Positions 49,526 to 61,951 of a DNA stretch of 64,000 bases are shown in pieces. The notes beneath the pieces were generated by a model. It saw only the letters and a list, made by a program, of their open reading frames with translations. It made no database searches and was not told the origin of the DNA. The stretch spans positions 54,055,794 through 54,119,793 of the forward strand of contig NC_044495.1 in NCBI RefSeq assembly GCF_902362185.1, in the 5' to 3' direction. The DNA is from Chanos chanos. Taxonomy: Eukaryota > Chordata > Actinopteri > Gonorynchiformes > Chanidae. The position numbers were made by a program, and so were the translations under genes. Numbering within the stretch: the stretch's first letter is position 1; every line of letters starts with the position of its first letter.

Positions 49526-52500
49526 GAGGGAGGGAGAAATGAAAGCAAAAGGAAAAAGAGCTAGAAAGAGAGAAGGAGGGTGAGTACCTGTGCGTTGAGT
49601 TGCTCTAGGCCCAGTTTGTGACTATAGTCATTTTTGTGTGAGTGAAGTGTGGAGGGACCCAACCAACAGAGTGTAGGGTATGGAGTGGGCATGGCCTCTA
49701 TAGCAGGCAGCGTGGATCTGACATAACAACATACACACACACACACACACACACAAACAAATACTTTTACTATCTGTGCAATGACTGATATTACATTACT
49801 AAGAGAGACTCAAAGAGAGAAAAAAAAAGGTGATATTGTGTTACCTGTGTCTAAGAGCAACAAAATTGTGCTTAAACTTTGGGCTGATTTGAGACAGCAG
49901 GTCAGTCAGGCAGTGACAAAGCTGAGATGAGGGCGCGGGCCGAGGATCAAACATTTCCATCGTTGACCTGAAAAAAAAACCAACCAAGCAGAGAGAGTTA
50001 CAGTCACCTGTATGAAAACGGGATTATGTTATTTGTGTTGGTTTTGCTCTTCCCTGGACAAAACAAAACAAAACAAAACAAAACAGAAAATCTCTCCAAA
50101 TCCCTCCTGAGCTCTCTCACCTGTTTAGAAAGAACCCCCGGGTACAGGAAGTGATCTCATAGTGTTGGCCTTCCAAAGTTCTAACGCTGATATACAGGAA
50201 GTCACCCTGCAATTTTCTGGAGCCAGGAGGAGGGTTCCAGTTGCTCAGCGACAGGTCAAGCAGACAACTGGGGACCTTAAGAAGAAATCGTCAATGTTAT
50301 TCAGCAACTTGCTCACCAAAGAGCTGAATCATCCCCCCTTCAAGTAACTGAAGAACTCTGCAATGTCTCATATGCTTGTAGTTTGTATTGCGCTCTTAAT
50401 AAATGAATGCATAGGACGACTTTGTACATCACTGTCTGTGAGTGTATTGTCTCAAGATTGCATGTTCGTGTGTGTGTGTGTGTGTGTGTGTGTGCTCATC
50501 ACAATTATCGATACCTTTGCGTGTGAGCCTGTGGTCAAAGTGTGTAAATATGTGTGTGTGTTTGTATTGGATGTGTGTACCTCATTATTTGAGGTACTGG
50601 GGAGGAGGGTTGTCAGAGGGGGGCGCTCTGATACCCCAGGCAGGATATAGTCAGGAGGGGAGGGCAGTTCTGCAGGAGGTTCTGTCTTATTGTTAGCTCC
50701 CGAACGCTTGCCTTTGGTCGAATGAGCTGGTGAAGGAGAATCTGACACACACACACACACACACACACACAGGCACAAAACACGGGAGAGAGCTGTTAAA
50801 ACTTTGACAAACACACAAGCTCGTAAAACACGTACACGCCATCCGCACGCCGGTTTTGCGTCCATTACCTGTGGTCTGTGTGAGCGTGTTGAGAAAACTA
50901 GGTGATCTGCCCTCTCTCAGTGAATCTTGGGGACTTGGAGCTCTCAGTATTTCCTGCACACGCGCCAGGTGTGCTTGTGCCGATCGCGGAGTGTACAACT
51001 CTATGAACAAAAAAAAAAAAAACCCAAAACAAACAAACAAACAAAAAAACGGACAGAGTCACACACATTAAAAGTCAAAGGGTTCAGAGTTCAAAAGTCA
51101 CGTTACACCACTGCAACCAACCAAGGATGCTCTCCGGCACACTTACTCCTGGGATTACACCACGTACACACAGTATGTCTGTAAATGACCAATGCTAGCT
51201 TTCAATCCTCTCTTTTAGCGCTACGTAAAACCGCTAAATATCCTACTTCATTCCACGACGCTTTCCTCCCACAAGAGCAAGAGAGAAAAAAAAGAATTAC
51301 AAAGCCAGACATCTTCATTCATTCTAAATAAAAAAAAAAAGGACATTGTAGCGTTCTCCCATGTCAGTGGGTACAGGAGAGATCCCACGGATAGATTATC
51401 CAATGTGCTGTGTAATCACACATCGGATTTGCATATACGCTAAGGCAAACCAGTGTCGTAGAACTAGTATTGTTACACTCACGCTTATTCTAAGCATGTA
51501 CTTCAAACGTATACTTCTATTGTGTGTGTCTATGAGACTGGAACTAATAAAGAGCGTGAGAAATGTCATGTTATTCAAATTTTGACAAATTATTCCAGTT
51601 TTAGCCGTGTGTCGTATTTCAAACTGCCTATTGTCTTTGAGCTGTCCCCACAGTCTCTGGCACATGTAAACTGCCACATCTGTGAAAAAAAAGGACCAAA
51701 CAGAGCGTCTGGATCTAGCCTGCGGGCCAAGCAGGTGCTGTAAAAACTCAGAACACAAATGACAAATATCTGAGAACACAATCTTCGGAGGAATCACAAA
51801 TATTCCAGGCTTTACGCTGTAAAAAGTCTTTAGTGAAGGGTTACTTTCCCCCGTGGTCAAAACAGTCACTGGACAGGCCGGAGAAACCTCATATAGATTG
51901 CTTCAAGGTATTTATGAATCCACTCAGGCAAATGAGACCCACTCTCACAGTCTTTCAACTTATACTAAGTGGTCACTTCTCAAATACGTTCAAGCACAGC
52001 ACGGTCAAGTAAAGTACAGCAGATAAATCTTAGTCCTCAGGCCTGGGAGTTAAATCTGTCAACACACGGCTTGGAATGTTCTGGCTTGTATAAGCTGACT
52101 TTGACTGTGACGAGAAACTTACCCTCCACCAGCCTGAATGTAACTCCAGCTTTAAAGCCCTTGATGCTCTGGAGTTCAGCCAGGGGGTCAAGGACTACGC
52201 CAGACAGGGCCAGAGAGAGAGATGTGCGGGGAGCCACCTCCTCTTTGCCCATTATGGATAACAAGGCATCCTGGACCAGCCAGAAGCCATGTACCTGCAC
52301 AGCAAATCAAAAAGTTATTAAAATGCGTTAAGATATATATATATATGTAAATGTACTGACTGAGAGCTGCAGGGGTCTATTATTTCTGATTTTCTTTTTT
52401 TCTTTTGAGCCTGGTGACAGGATTGGAGGCTCTGAGTTTAGATGAGAGATAAACCTTTATTTGTTTGGTCTGTTGCTATGTTATAATATGATTTGCGTCA

Positions 52501-54375
52501 TGTTCATTCATTCAAATCTTTGCACTTTTCTCTTCTCACTCTGCAAAGAGCTAGCTTTGTAACAGCGTCAGATATAACACAACTACACATATTCAAACAT
52601 ACAACACACATACACACACACCACTTCACCTGCAGCTCAAAGGGGTCCACCCCAGCCCCCTGAACCTTGACAGGAAATGACCCATCCTCTTCCTGTTTGA
52701 GGCCAGAAGTTCTTTTCCCATTGGTTGGATGGACATCTGAGCAAAATATGAGTATAACTCAATACATATTTGTGAGACAGCTGTGTGATGTAAGTGAGAA
52801 AGAAGACAGGATCTTGCCTGAGGTTTGAAGAGAGAGAAATTACATAATCCTTAAACAGTGTGAAGTTATAGTTATTTAAAAATTTCAGCGATTACAAAAA
52901 AAAAAAAAAAAATGTAAACACATTTTTAAGTTTAGGGATACACCAGTGATTCGCCAATCAGTTTCTAGATACCAATTTTACCATTCATGTATTGCAGAGG
53001 ATGTTGGGGCGAAAGTAAGGATTAAATTGACCACAAGGGTTTTGTTCTAACTTCAGGCTAAAAAAAACATTAAAGGCAAACCCAGTACTGCTGTAGTTAA
53101 AGTTAATTTCTTTAGCCAAACAAGACTCAGCTTGATTCGGCTTGAGCTTGTTCAGGCACACACAGCATCTAAATTTCCCTTCAGAGATGAAGGGGTGTCA
53201 CCTTGAGGCACTCCACCCTCTGCCGTACAATCCCCCCCACCCCCTCCCCCAATTAAACCTGGTACCCAACAAATTGCCGCATGGGCAACATTAAGGTCAG
53301 ATAAAAACACTTAGACTTCAACATTTGTTCAGTGTCGAGGCAAAGTTGTAACAATATGTGTCGTTTAAGTCTGGTTTATGAGAGTGGGGTTAAGGAAAGC
53401 TTATTTTTGATGATGGACTGTAGCCTCGAGAGAAACGCGTTCTTAATGAAGGATAGGAATGCCCCTGAGTGGGTTGCGTTGGCAGTGCGCCACAGTTGCC
53501 AAAACATGTACCGCAAAGTACGCTACAATGTGAAGAAAACCCCAAGACATTTGTCTAGCAGGTGAGTGAGCGTGTGTGTGTGAGAGAGCGAGAGAGAGAG
53601 CGTAAGAGAGAGAGAGAGAGAGAGAAAACGTGTCAGAATAAGTATCTCCGAGTGAAGCGGAGAGACGTTGAGAAAAAGCGACAGAGAAACTTTGGCAGTA
53701 GTAGGAACACGTTTATTTAATCAGAACACTTTAATTACAAAGGAGGAAGCGTCCAGCGGTTCAAAGGTGGAAAACAACGTGAAACTTCTGAGTTAATTAC
53801 GCCGTAGATTTCAGAAGAGATTTCAGTAGATTTCAGAAGAGATTTCAGTAGATTTCAGCGGAGATTTTGGTAGATTTCAGAGGAGGTCGAGGAAGAATGG
53901 AAAAAATGGAGGAAATAAGGAGATCTAGAAATGGATGTCTGTGTAGAAGAGCTGCATAATAATAAAAACCAGGCGAGCATTTTTGAGTAGTAAGAGTGGA
54001 TTAATGAGTGACAGAAACGAACACATAGGCACATCTGCAGAGCCTGTAGCTTCTTCCCAAAGATTTATGATGACATTATCTACACTATTCGCTACTCTAA
54101 GCTGTATGCCTGGACTCAATCCAGTGTCTGTTTCTCCCCATGACCACACAGAACTTTCGCACACATACCAGTCCACAGAGCACAGTTCAGTTCAGACTGT
54201 AGTTTCGTCAAATCGTGAAGAATTGCAGGAAGACATGACAGATCAAGGGGAAAAACGAAACCCCAGGAGGCAATGATTCAAGTGCAGTTGAAGTACAAAC
54301 AAACTAGAGAATGAAGTTCCAGCTCTCACCCACTATGGCATGTCCTCCATTTCCTCTTTTTGCCGTGTCCCTCAT
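42623..54375 (-). CDS. cluh: Clustered mitochondria protein paralogue, CLUH family (26 exons, 1380 aa)
   Basis: Exons in reading order: 54330-54375, 52630-52736, 52123-52294, 50869-51000, 50581-50741, 50121-50275, 49845-49967, 49588-49717, 49280-49372, 48118-48881, 47930-48003, 47674-47778, 47424-47524, 47171-47323, 46972-47034, 46642-46877, 46451-46535, 46200-46353, 45848-45987, 45622-45702, 45366-45491, 45072-45181, 44596-44689, 44354-44482, 43371-43444, 42623-43157; 4143 bases, all phases agree. An N-terminal ubiquitin-like CLU_N domain (to about residue 110), [13 protein letters not shown], the Clu domain (about 340-630), [20 protein letters not shown], a middle domain with [13 protein letters not shown] and [14 protein letters not shown] repeats (about 950-1180) and a long acidic tail follow CLUH order. 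CLUH binds mRNAs for mitochondrial proteins in the cytosol and keeps mitochondria spread. It is diverged from the mammalian protein, so it is probably one of the two fish copies (cluha/cluhb unresolved). The first exon ([15 protein letters not shown]) is the least certain part; the exon 9 donor GTTCCC is weak. Confidence 0.91.
45499..45538. repeat. (GA)n microsatellite beside a cluh acceptor
   Basis: About 20 GA units starting a few bases upstream, in transcript sense, of the acceptor of exon 45366-45491. It acts as a (CT)n pyrimidine tract on the minus strand. Confidence 0.88.
48225..48254 (-). repeat. In-frame (GAA)n repeat encoding polyglutamate in cluh exon 10
   Basis: On the minus strand a run of GAA codons, inside a wider acidic and lysine-rich stretch (EKEVEEEE... 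to ERKQQ), lies in the linker just before [19 protein letters not shown]. The linker is a variable loop in CLUH proteins, so expansion is probably tolerated. Confidence 0.85.
48955..49205. mobile_element. Degraded palindromic MITE-like repeat in cluh intron 9
   Basis: The order TTTTCAATCCATTCCTC, GGGAACCCCCTGTTGTGCA, then ACACCAGATTCG, TGATTCAACTAATCAAG, a partly mirrored TGATTAGTAGTTGATCAG and GTGCTGGGCAGAGACAAAAA resembles a common fish foldback repeat whose two halves mirror each other around TGATTCAACT. The copy is diverged and its exact ends are uncertain. Confidence 0.55.
53804..53886. repeat. Tandem repeat of TAGATTTCAG(A/T)AGAGATTTCAG units in cluh intron 1
   Basis: The 11-base core GATTTCAGWAG appears seven or eight times, in a 22-base higher unit that is perfect for two turns and then decays. 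It lies in cluh intron 1, on the strand opposite to that gene. Confidence 0.85.
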
Positions 54376-56400
54376 TATTCTTCCCGTCTGTTGTATTTCT
54401 TTTCTTTTCTTTTCTTTTTTTTCCTTTATATCGCTCTCGGTGTGGATTTTTCTTCTCCCAGTCCTCAACAGTGAAGCGTCAGGGGCTGTCAAATGTGTGC
54501 AAAGCTAGAAGTGCTTATTGGTTTTTCTTTTGGAAAGTCAACCACTCCCCTTTTTTTTTTCTTTCTTTTTTTTTTTTACTCCGCAGCTTCCTACCACGCT
54601 CCCTCCTCCTCCTCCTCCCCCTCCTCCTGCACGACGTGCCTAAACCCAGCATGTTTGACTGGGTGTGTCTTCCACTCACTCTTACTCTCATACAGCAAGT
54701 GTAGATTCCCTTCCCCCACTCCTGGCTGACACACCCCTCTCTTCTCCCCTCCCTCCTCTAGCCCTGAGGCCAGGGTGGGACATCTCTCTCTCTCTCTCAT
54801 ATACATACGCATACACACACACACACACACACACAAGCTGATGAACCCTACCCCACACCTGCTGTTGAAGTCATTAAAGTTCAATGACCATAACCTGTGC
54901 ACATACACGTACCTGGATGTGTGTCACGGCTCACCGAAGCACAACGTTTCAATTTAACCCAAACACTATAGGCAACGACAAAGTCGGTTACAACTAAAGG
55001 TCATTAGAGGGAAAAAAAAATGTGTGTGTGTGTGTGTGTTGCGAGTAGGAATGTCTGCAATTTCTCTAACCTTTACAAACCTAACCAGTCCTGATGGAAT
55101 CTGTTGGGAGTTTGTTAAAGCTGCTTTTGTATTCAGTCTCCAAGGCAAACATGACATTAAAAACTTGGGGGGACAGGTTTCTGGCAGCATGGATATCAAT
55201 AATTGACGGGTAGAAGTGAGTCTGGGAGCTGAAGCTGAAGAGAGATGAAACCGTATGTTCACTATTGTGTCCTTGTAGGGTACGTTTTGTACTGTTGTAC
55301 TCACTAGATACACAGTGACATGACAACTTTCAGACGAGTTGTAAAAAAATAAATAAATAAATAAAAAAAGTAATAAGTATGCTCTATTGCGCAAACGACT
55401 GCAAATTTAAAGCAATGTAAAATGATGAAGAAAGGTTTTCAAGCAACCAAAATTTTGTAAGCCCCTGAACTTTTGGATTTACTATGGGTGCTATTAAAAC
55501 GAACTTATGCTGCAACTACAGACAGTTGTTTTGAAGTTGCTGGAATACTTTGCTTTGAGATGTATGCCAGTGATTTATTAAGCTGACAAGCTGAGTTAGC
55601 AGTCCGACCAGAATATCCATGGCTTTTTCCTTGATCTACGAGGAGTTTCGCACTCGCCTGATTCATTAAGGCTTTACAGCGATAGACATAATTACAGTTG
55701 TAGACATAATTATTCATTTACCACAGTGAAATATCACATTGTTGTAATAATAGCGACAAGAAGGTTAGCTGAGAAACTCTGCCCTCTTGACTTGCCCCTC
55801 TTGGATATCTCTGTTTCTTGGCACATACATAAACAGCGAAAAAACAATTTTTCTGTAGGTGGCAGCTGAAATGTTAGAATGTATAGTTATTTTGATGGTG
55901 AAGATTTTATTTTGCTACACAGATGCATAGCGCTGTCACCAGCATAGGTATGTGTCCACAGGTTCAATGCACTGAAAGAAATCTTTCAACGCGTACATGT
56001 TTCTGAACTGTGCACACACTCACACCCACACACTCATTGGCCATAAGCCTTGTTAGCATCCACCCAACCTCCGCCATTTTCATTTAAGCATCCGTAGGAG
56101 GAAAATCATTTTTGGGGAATATTGACTGTTTCGACATGGTGATTCTCAAGGACTTCAAAGTCCCCTTTTGTCCTGCGATTTTTCATATTTCAATTTTGTT
56201 TCAACCTGTCTCAGCATACCCTCATTAAGATGATTCACAGTACGATAATTGGTTGAATCAGGTGTGTTTTCTGTTTGAGCTGAAATAAAAGATGCAGAGC
56301 GTGGGAGAGGTGTTGACAAGTTGGAGAAACACTAGTCTAGGTTCATGATGAAATACGAAGACAATAAAAAGAAAATCATTTGTTTATATTACAAAAACAG
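54376..56400. other. Intergenic region between dhx37 3' end and cluh 5' end
   Basis: No supported gene. It should contain the cluh promoter and any 5' untranslated exon, reading leftward. Contents: CT-rich tract at 54780-54800, CA repeat at 54814-54834, TG repeat at 55021-55039, and an AAAATGGCGG motif on the minus strand at about 56070-56080, which is a YY1-like promoter motif. The dhx37 poly(A) signal candidate (minus AATAAA) lies at 56401-56406. Confidence 0.5.
56215..56345. mobile_element. Fish MITE-like repeat remnant downstream of dhx37
   Basis: GGTTGAATCAGGTGTGTTTT, then GAGCTGAAATAAAAGATGCA, then GTTGGAGAAACACTAGTCT match, from memory, one arm of the same class of common fish foldback repeat as at 48955-49205. 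Only part of it is present. Confidence 0.55.
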
Positions 56401-56722
56401 TTTATTTTTACTGATGAGGTCCTCCTTTAAAAGCAAATCGCCTTAAAACAGCAGCTTGAGGGCTTTGGGTGACAACCAGAGGGCACTTTTGGGTGTGTCT
56501 TTGACAGGTTGAATGAAGATGATGATTTCCATCTGTTTCATGTACGCTGTCAGTCAAAACAAAGATGGCCAGGTTCAATCCAGTAAAAACACTGGAATGG
56601 TTTTCTTGCCTTGCCAGTCTGAGAGATAAGCAGGACAGCCTGTTTGCGGTTCAAGATTAGGTTGTTGTGCTGTATGCAGACCACAGAAGTGGTGTGGCAG
56701 GATTCCGCTCTTCATCGTCCAA

Positions 56723-57412
56723 TCAGATCGGAGGCCAACTCTTAGACAACTCCTCATGAACAGACTCTGGGATCCACTGACAGTATGAAGAGAGAAGATC
56801 TGGAGAGAAAGAAAAAAAAAAAAGCGTGATGTAAAAAGAAAAAAGAAGAAAAAAAAAAAAAGGTCTGAACTAAAAAGTTTAGCTTTTCTGTGACACACTC
56901 TCTCTCACACACACACGCTTACATTTGTCGTTTTTCTTCCACGCGTTGTGCAAGGCGTCCCAATGGTCCACTTTCTCAGACACCAGGGCCGACAGAAGAG
57001 CTTCTGTCCGGGGCTGCAGCCTGAAACGACACCGGCACATACCATTTTAATACGTCAGGAACCTGGGCATGTGTACGGCTCACTGTGACCTGTACGTGCT
57101 CCCTTACTTAGCCCAGGTCTTCAGCATGGTCGAGGGACTGGAGAGTAACCATTTACTATGCTGCTGCAGCTTTGGACACACCTAGAAAACAATCGCAAAA
57201 AAAAAAAAGATTCCATTTTAGTGATAATACTGTTGATATATCCCATTCCACATCTGTTCTTCTATCCTCTCTGTCAGTCTCATAAGTATTGTTATATACA
57301 CACAGTACCTGCCCCTCCAACAGAAATTTGGCAAAAAACTTGTATCTCTCAAGGCCTTCTGGGTAATCCCTCTCTACTGTGGGGAGTTTCCAACCGACTT
57401 TGACTGTAAAAA

Positions 57413-57454
<42 letters not shown>

Positions 57455-59348
57455 TCACAATCAAACAACTAGACTGACATAAATATAACTTGGTTTGACT
57501 AAACAAGACAACCACACACACACTGTCCTAGATCTTACATAAGGTTTAACACTGGACTGTTGTTCGATGGACAGAGTAGAGGGAACATGGGGAGGGGGGG
57601 GGAGAGAGAGAAAGGCACAGGCTTACAGAAGGTGCTTTGTTGATGGCATTTTACTCTGCCGCTGGCAGGGCAGTACCAGGGGGCGGGGTTTTCCTCCGGT
57701 GGGTTGAAGTGGCAGTACTGTGGGAGGAGCTTAGGGATCCATTCAGGTTGCACTGCACATACACCTATAACACAAACATATTTATCAGCCTGCAAGACTC
57801 TCACACGCTCAAACACAATCACTAAAACAACTTCCAACACACACACACACACACGTGAACATTAAACATAATCTCCCTTGATCAATCACATAATACATGC
57901 AAACACACACACCCCTACTCTACACACACAATAAAAGCATGCAACACTGCACTCATATCTTCTGCCTACACTTTACATTTCCATACACATTTAACTTCAC
58001 ACACACATACACACACACACACCTACCTTTCATGTACATCTTGGAAGTCTCCATAATTTCCTGGTAGACCACAAACTCAGGTAGTGTTTTATGGAGAGCA
58101 GAGGATGGGTGGATAAACACTGGATCATCGAGCAGAGGAGTCTATAATACATCAAGCAGAGGACAAAAATATCAGGACAACATACAAACGCCTTAAAAAA
58201 AAAAAAATCTAAACGCTAGCTGGCGCCGAAAACAGCCGAGCAACACGCCATCTCAAAAACGATATGAAATAAATCTTCTTCTGTCTGATGGAACTGGTTT
58301 TAATTAACATCTGAAACGATTGAGACCATTCATTAAAGAGACAAGTCAAGAGTCTAAGATCAAAACCTACATACTCTGGTAGACATCCTTATATGCTGTG
58401 GGTGGATGGCAGGGGGTGTGTGTGTGTGTGTGTCTGTCTGTCTGTATGTACCTGTGTGTGTGTGCGCGCGTGCGTGTGTGTGTATTTGTGTACACGTGAG
58501 ACAATGCGGTCATGTTATGGGTCACCTTATAAGCGTTTTTCCATTTGGGATCCAGCAGTTCCTCAGCCTGTACACGTCTGGCCAGGTGGTCCCCCAATCC
58601 TGCCAACACAATCTGCCGCAGACACAGCACCTGAGATTCAGTGGGGGGGGTCATTTTACTGTCCACACACACCCCAGCCTCAGAGCATACTGCGTTCACT
58701 GTGTGACACACAGGGAGAGAGAGAGAGAGAGATGTAATCACTGTCTTGCATGGCAAATAAATCATGTAGATGATTACCTGATGATACAGGTGCTTTCTGT
58801 AAACATGCATCAGGGTCTATTCACCTGCATTGGTCAGCTGTCCCCTCAGACGTCTGATCTCCAGCATGGCTTTGTAACGCAGTCCGTTCTCCTCACAGAA
58901 CTGAGGAGTGCACCCGGCAAATTCACAGGCTCCCACCGCACCTGTAACCACACAAACAAGAAGTACCGCGTCACCTTTTTATGACTAAAACAATATTTAC
59001 TCTGCAATTAAGCACAACTATAAAAATGAATGGAAGGAAATCAACCGCATATTTCTCAGCCTGGAAAAACAAACAAACAAAACGTAGTGCTGTGTATGTG
59101 TGTGTGTGTGTGTTGCTGTTGTCTTACCCAGCATAACCATGAGGTCTCCCAGCAGTAGAGACGGGCCTTGCCCAGCCCACAGTCTCCTCATCTGGGCAAA
59201 CCGAGCCCTTCTTCCTGCCAGTGTACTGTTCTCCTCCTCACTATTCGCTGGCCTGAGAGAGAGAGTGAGAGAGAGAGAGCGCGAGAGAAAGATACAGAGA
59301 GAGAGTGAGAAAGTGAGAGAGAGCGAGCGCGAGAGAAAGATAGAGAGC

Positions 59349-59401
<53 letters not shown>

Positions 59402-61296
59402 TGCGTTTGAATGCTTGCTTTAACTTGCCCTCAGCAATAATCGCGTCTGGATTTACACACCCCGACGTGCAGTACCTGTCCAGCTCCTCGAAAATCTCGC
59501 GGACGGTCATGGCCGCCGCCACGGTGATGACGTAAGGCATACAGCCCTGCTGTTGCCCCAGCGCTAGCATCTTCGCGTAGCGCGGTGACACGGGAAACGC
59601 AGCCATTGCCCGACCCAGCGGGGTTATGGGACAGCACAGACGAGCTCTCTCCATGTCCACCACCCTGAGACAGAGCGAGCGAGCGAGAGAGAGAGAATGT
59701 TACTCGAGTCTTGATGCCATTAAAACACTTCACTCTTAGAACCATCAGGCAGAGCGTTTGCTCACAGCTCTCCATTTAAAAGTCTTAAACTTAAAAGCGA
59801 CTGAAAGAATGAAAAAAGGGGGGGGGGGGGAGGGGGGGGGTGTCCCACCGTCCACGACGTGGGGGTTCTTCCAGTGCTCCCAGTGAGATCAGTAACTGCT
59901 CGGCGGCCACCAGTGCCTCCGAAGAGGGAGGAGTCGGGAAGGGGAAATTCACCACCTGAAGACAAACACGCACACGCACACGCACGCACACACACACGCA
60001 CGGATTAAGCTTCTGACAGAAACACGTGATTAAAAAAAAGCCTGTAATTTGCAGCAGAGAGTGGTTATTAAGTGCGGCGGCAGAAGCAGCGATTGTGTCT
60101 TACCTTCTCGATGTTCAGGTCTTTCATCTGTAAGACAAGGTCATCCACAGGTCGACGCGTGATCTCAGCCTCGGAGAACAAACTGAAATCGCTAAACACC
60201 GCGGAGGAGTACAGTCTGTGCATACACACACACACACACGCACACACACATGCACACAAACAAAACAGGTTCATAACATACCTTTCATCACACTAAATGT
60301 CATATCAAACGGTTCTTACTCTACCACTACCATAAAAGGAATCACTATAAGTACTGACCTATAGCAGTGTCCGGGTTCTGTTCTCCCCGCCCTCCCAGCC
60401 CTCTGATTGGCAGAGGCCTGCGAGGTCCAGGTGACTTTAAAGGAGGACACTCCAGTCACTCTGTCGTAGAACCTCTTTTTCACCCGGCCGCAGTCCACCA
60501 CGTATTTAATGCCGGGGATGGTCAGAGAGGTCTCCGCCACGTTCGTCGCCACCACGCAGAGACGAGTGCCCGCAGGCGAGGGGCGGAAAACCTGACCACA
60601 CACACACACACACACATTTACCCCCATACACATTTAATCAAAAACAACAACAACAACAACACAGAGATACACTGGTGTATATAGGTGTAGAAGATGTGCA
60701 GAGGTGTGGAAGTGTTTTACAATTGTTATGAAAACAGTACAAGAGAGAAAGAAAGGAAGAGGAGAGGGAGAAAGAGAGAAAGAGAGGGGGTGGGGGGTTG
60801 TGGGGCGGTTGTTGTTTTTTTTTCGTACCTTGGCTTGTTGTTCAGGTGCGAGAAGTGAGTAAAGGGGAAGGACATAAAGAGGAATGGAAGGATCTGCCTT
60901 TTCTTCTAAAAAAAAACAAACAAAAAAAACAAAATCACACAAACAACAATACACAGCTTACCGTTAAATAAATATAACACATCATAACTTACGCACATTC
61001 AAAAAACCCTGCACACACTCCTCAAAGGCTATTAAAATCTCATGACCGTTAGACTGAGTGACTGGCTTTGTATGTGGGAGTGTCGGTTTTGGGTTCTCAC
61101 CTGTGTCTTCTGGATGGTCGCCAAGATCTAAATCTAGATCTGAGCCTTCATCGTCATCATTGTCATCATCTATGCCAGCTTGCCTGTCTTCGTCACCCTC
61201 GTCCACGGGCAGGGCAGAGTAATTATCTAGGTCTATACGAGGGAGGGGCTAAGAGACAGAAAGTGTGTTAAAGACTGCCGGGAAAAGTGAGAGAGG

Positions 61297-61329
<33 letters not shown>

Positions 61330-61423
61330 ATACCACGGCTTTCCTGTGTTTGGCTTTCTTTGACTTCTTATGTTCCTCTGGTTTTTCCTCATCTGCTCAC
61401 ACAAACACAAACACAAGCACACA

Positions 61424-61465
<42 letters not shown>

Positions 61466-61676
61466 CATAGTTTTAACACTGACCTTTTAATCAAACTGGC
61501 TGTCTTTCACAATAAGACTGTGTGTGTGGGTGTTGACACAGAGACGAGGGAATGGGTCACTAAGTTACCTGTTTGTTCTCTGTTGGGTCTGTAAGGGAAA
61601 GCCTTCCTTAGTCTCCTGCATAAAGAGTGAACTTCTGCCTGGCCGGTCAAGAACACCAGGATACCACCTGACACAT

Positions 61677-61728
<52 letters not shown>

Positions 61729-61899
61729 CATATGAATAATATGTGAAAGCAACTGCTCGTATAGGGGTGTGGCATCACACCAGCATGGCCTTGGCATTTA
61801 TCAAGAATTGAGTCATTCTTACGCTGTTGACAGATTACAATGACAGCCCTTATTCTAGACAACGAGAGAGAGTGAGAGAACGAGAAATTGTGTGAGAGA

Positions 61900-61951
<52 letters not shown>

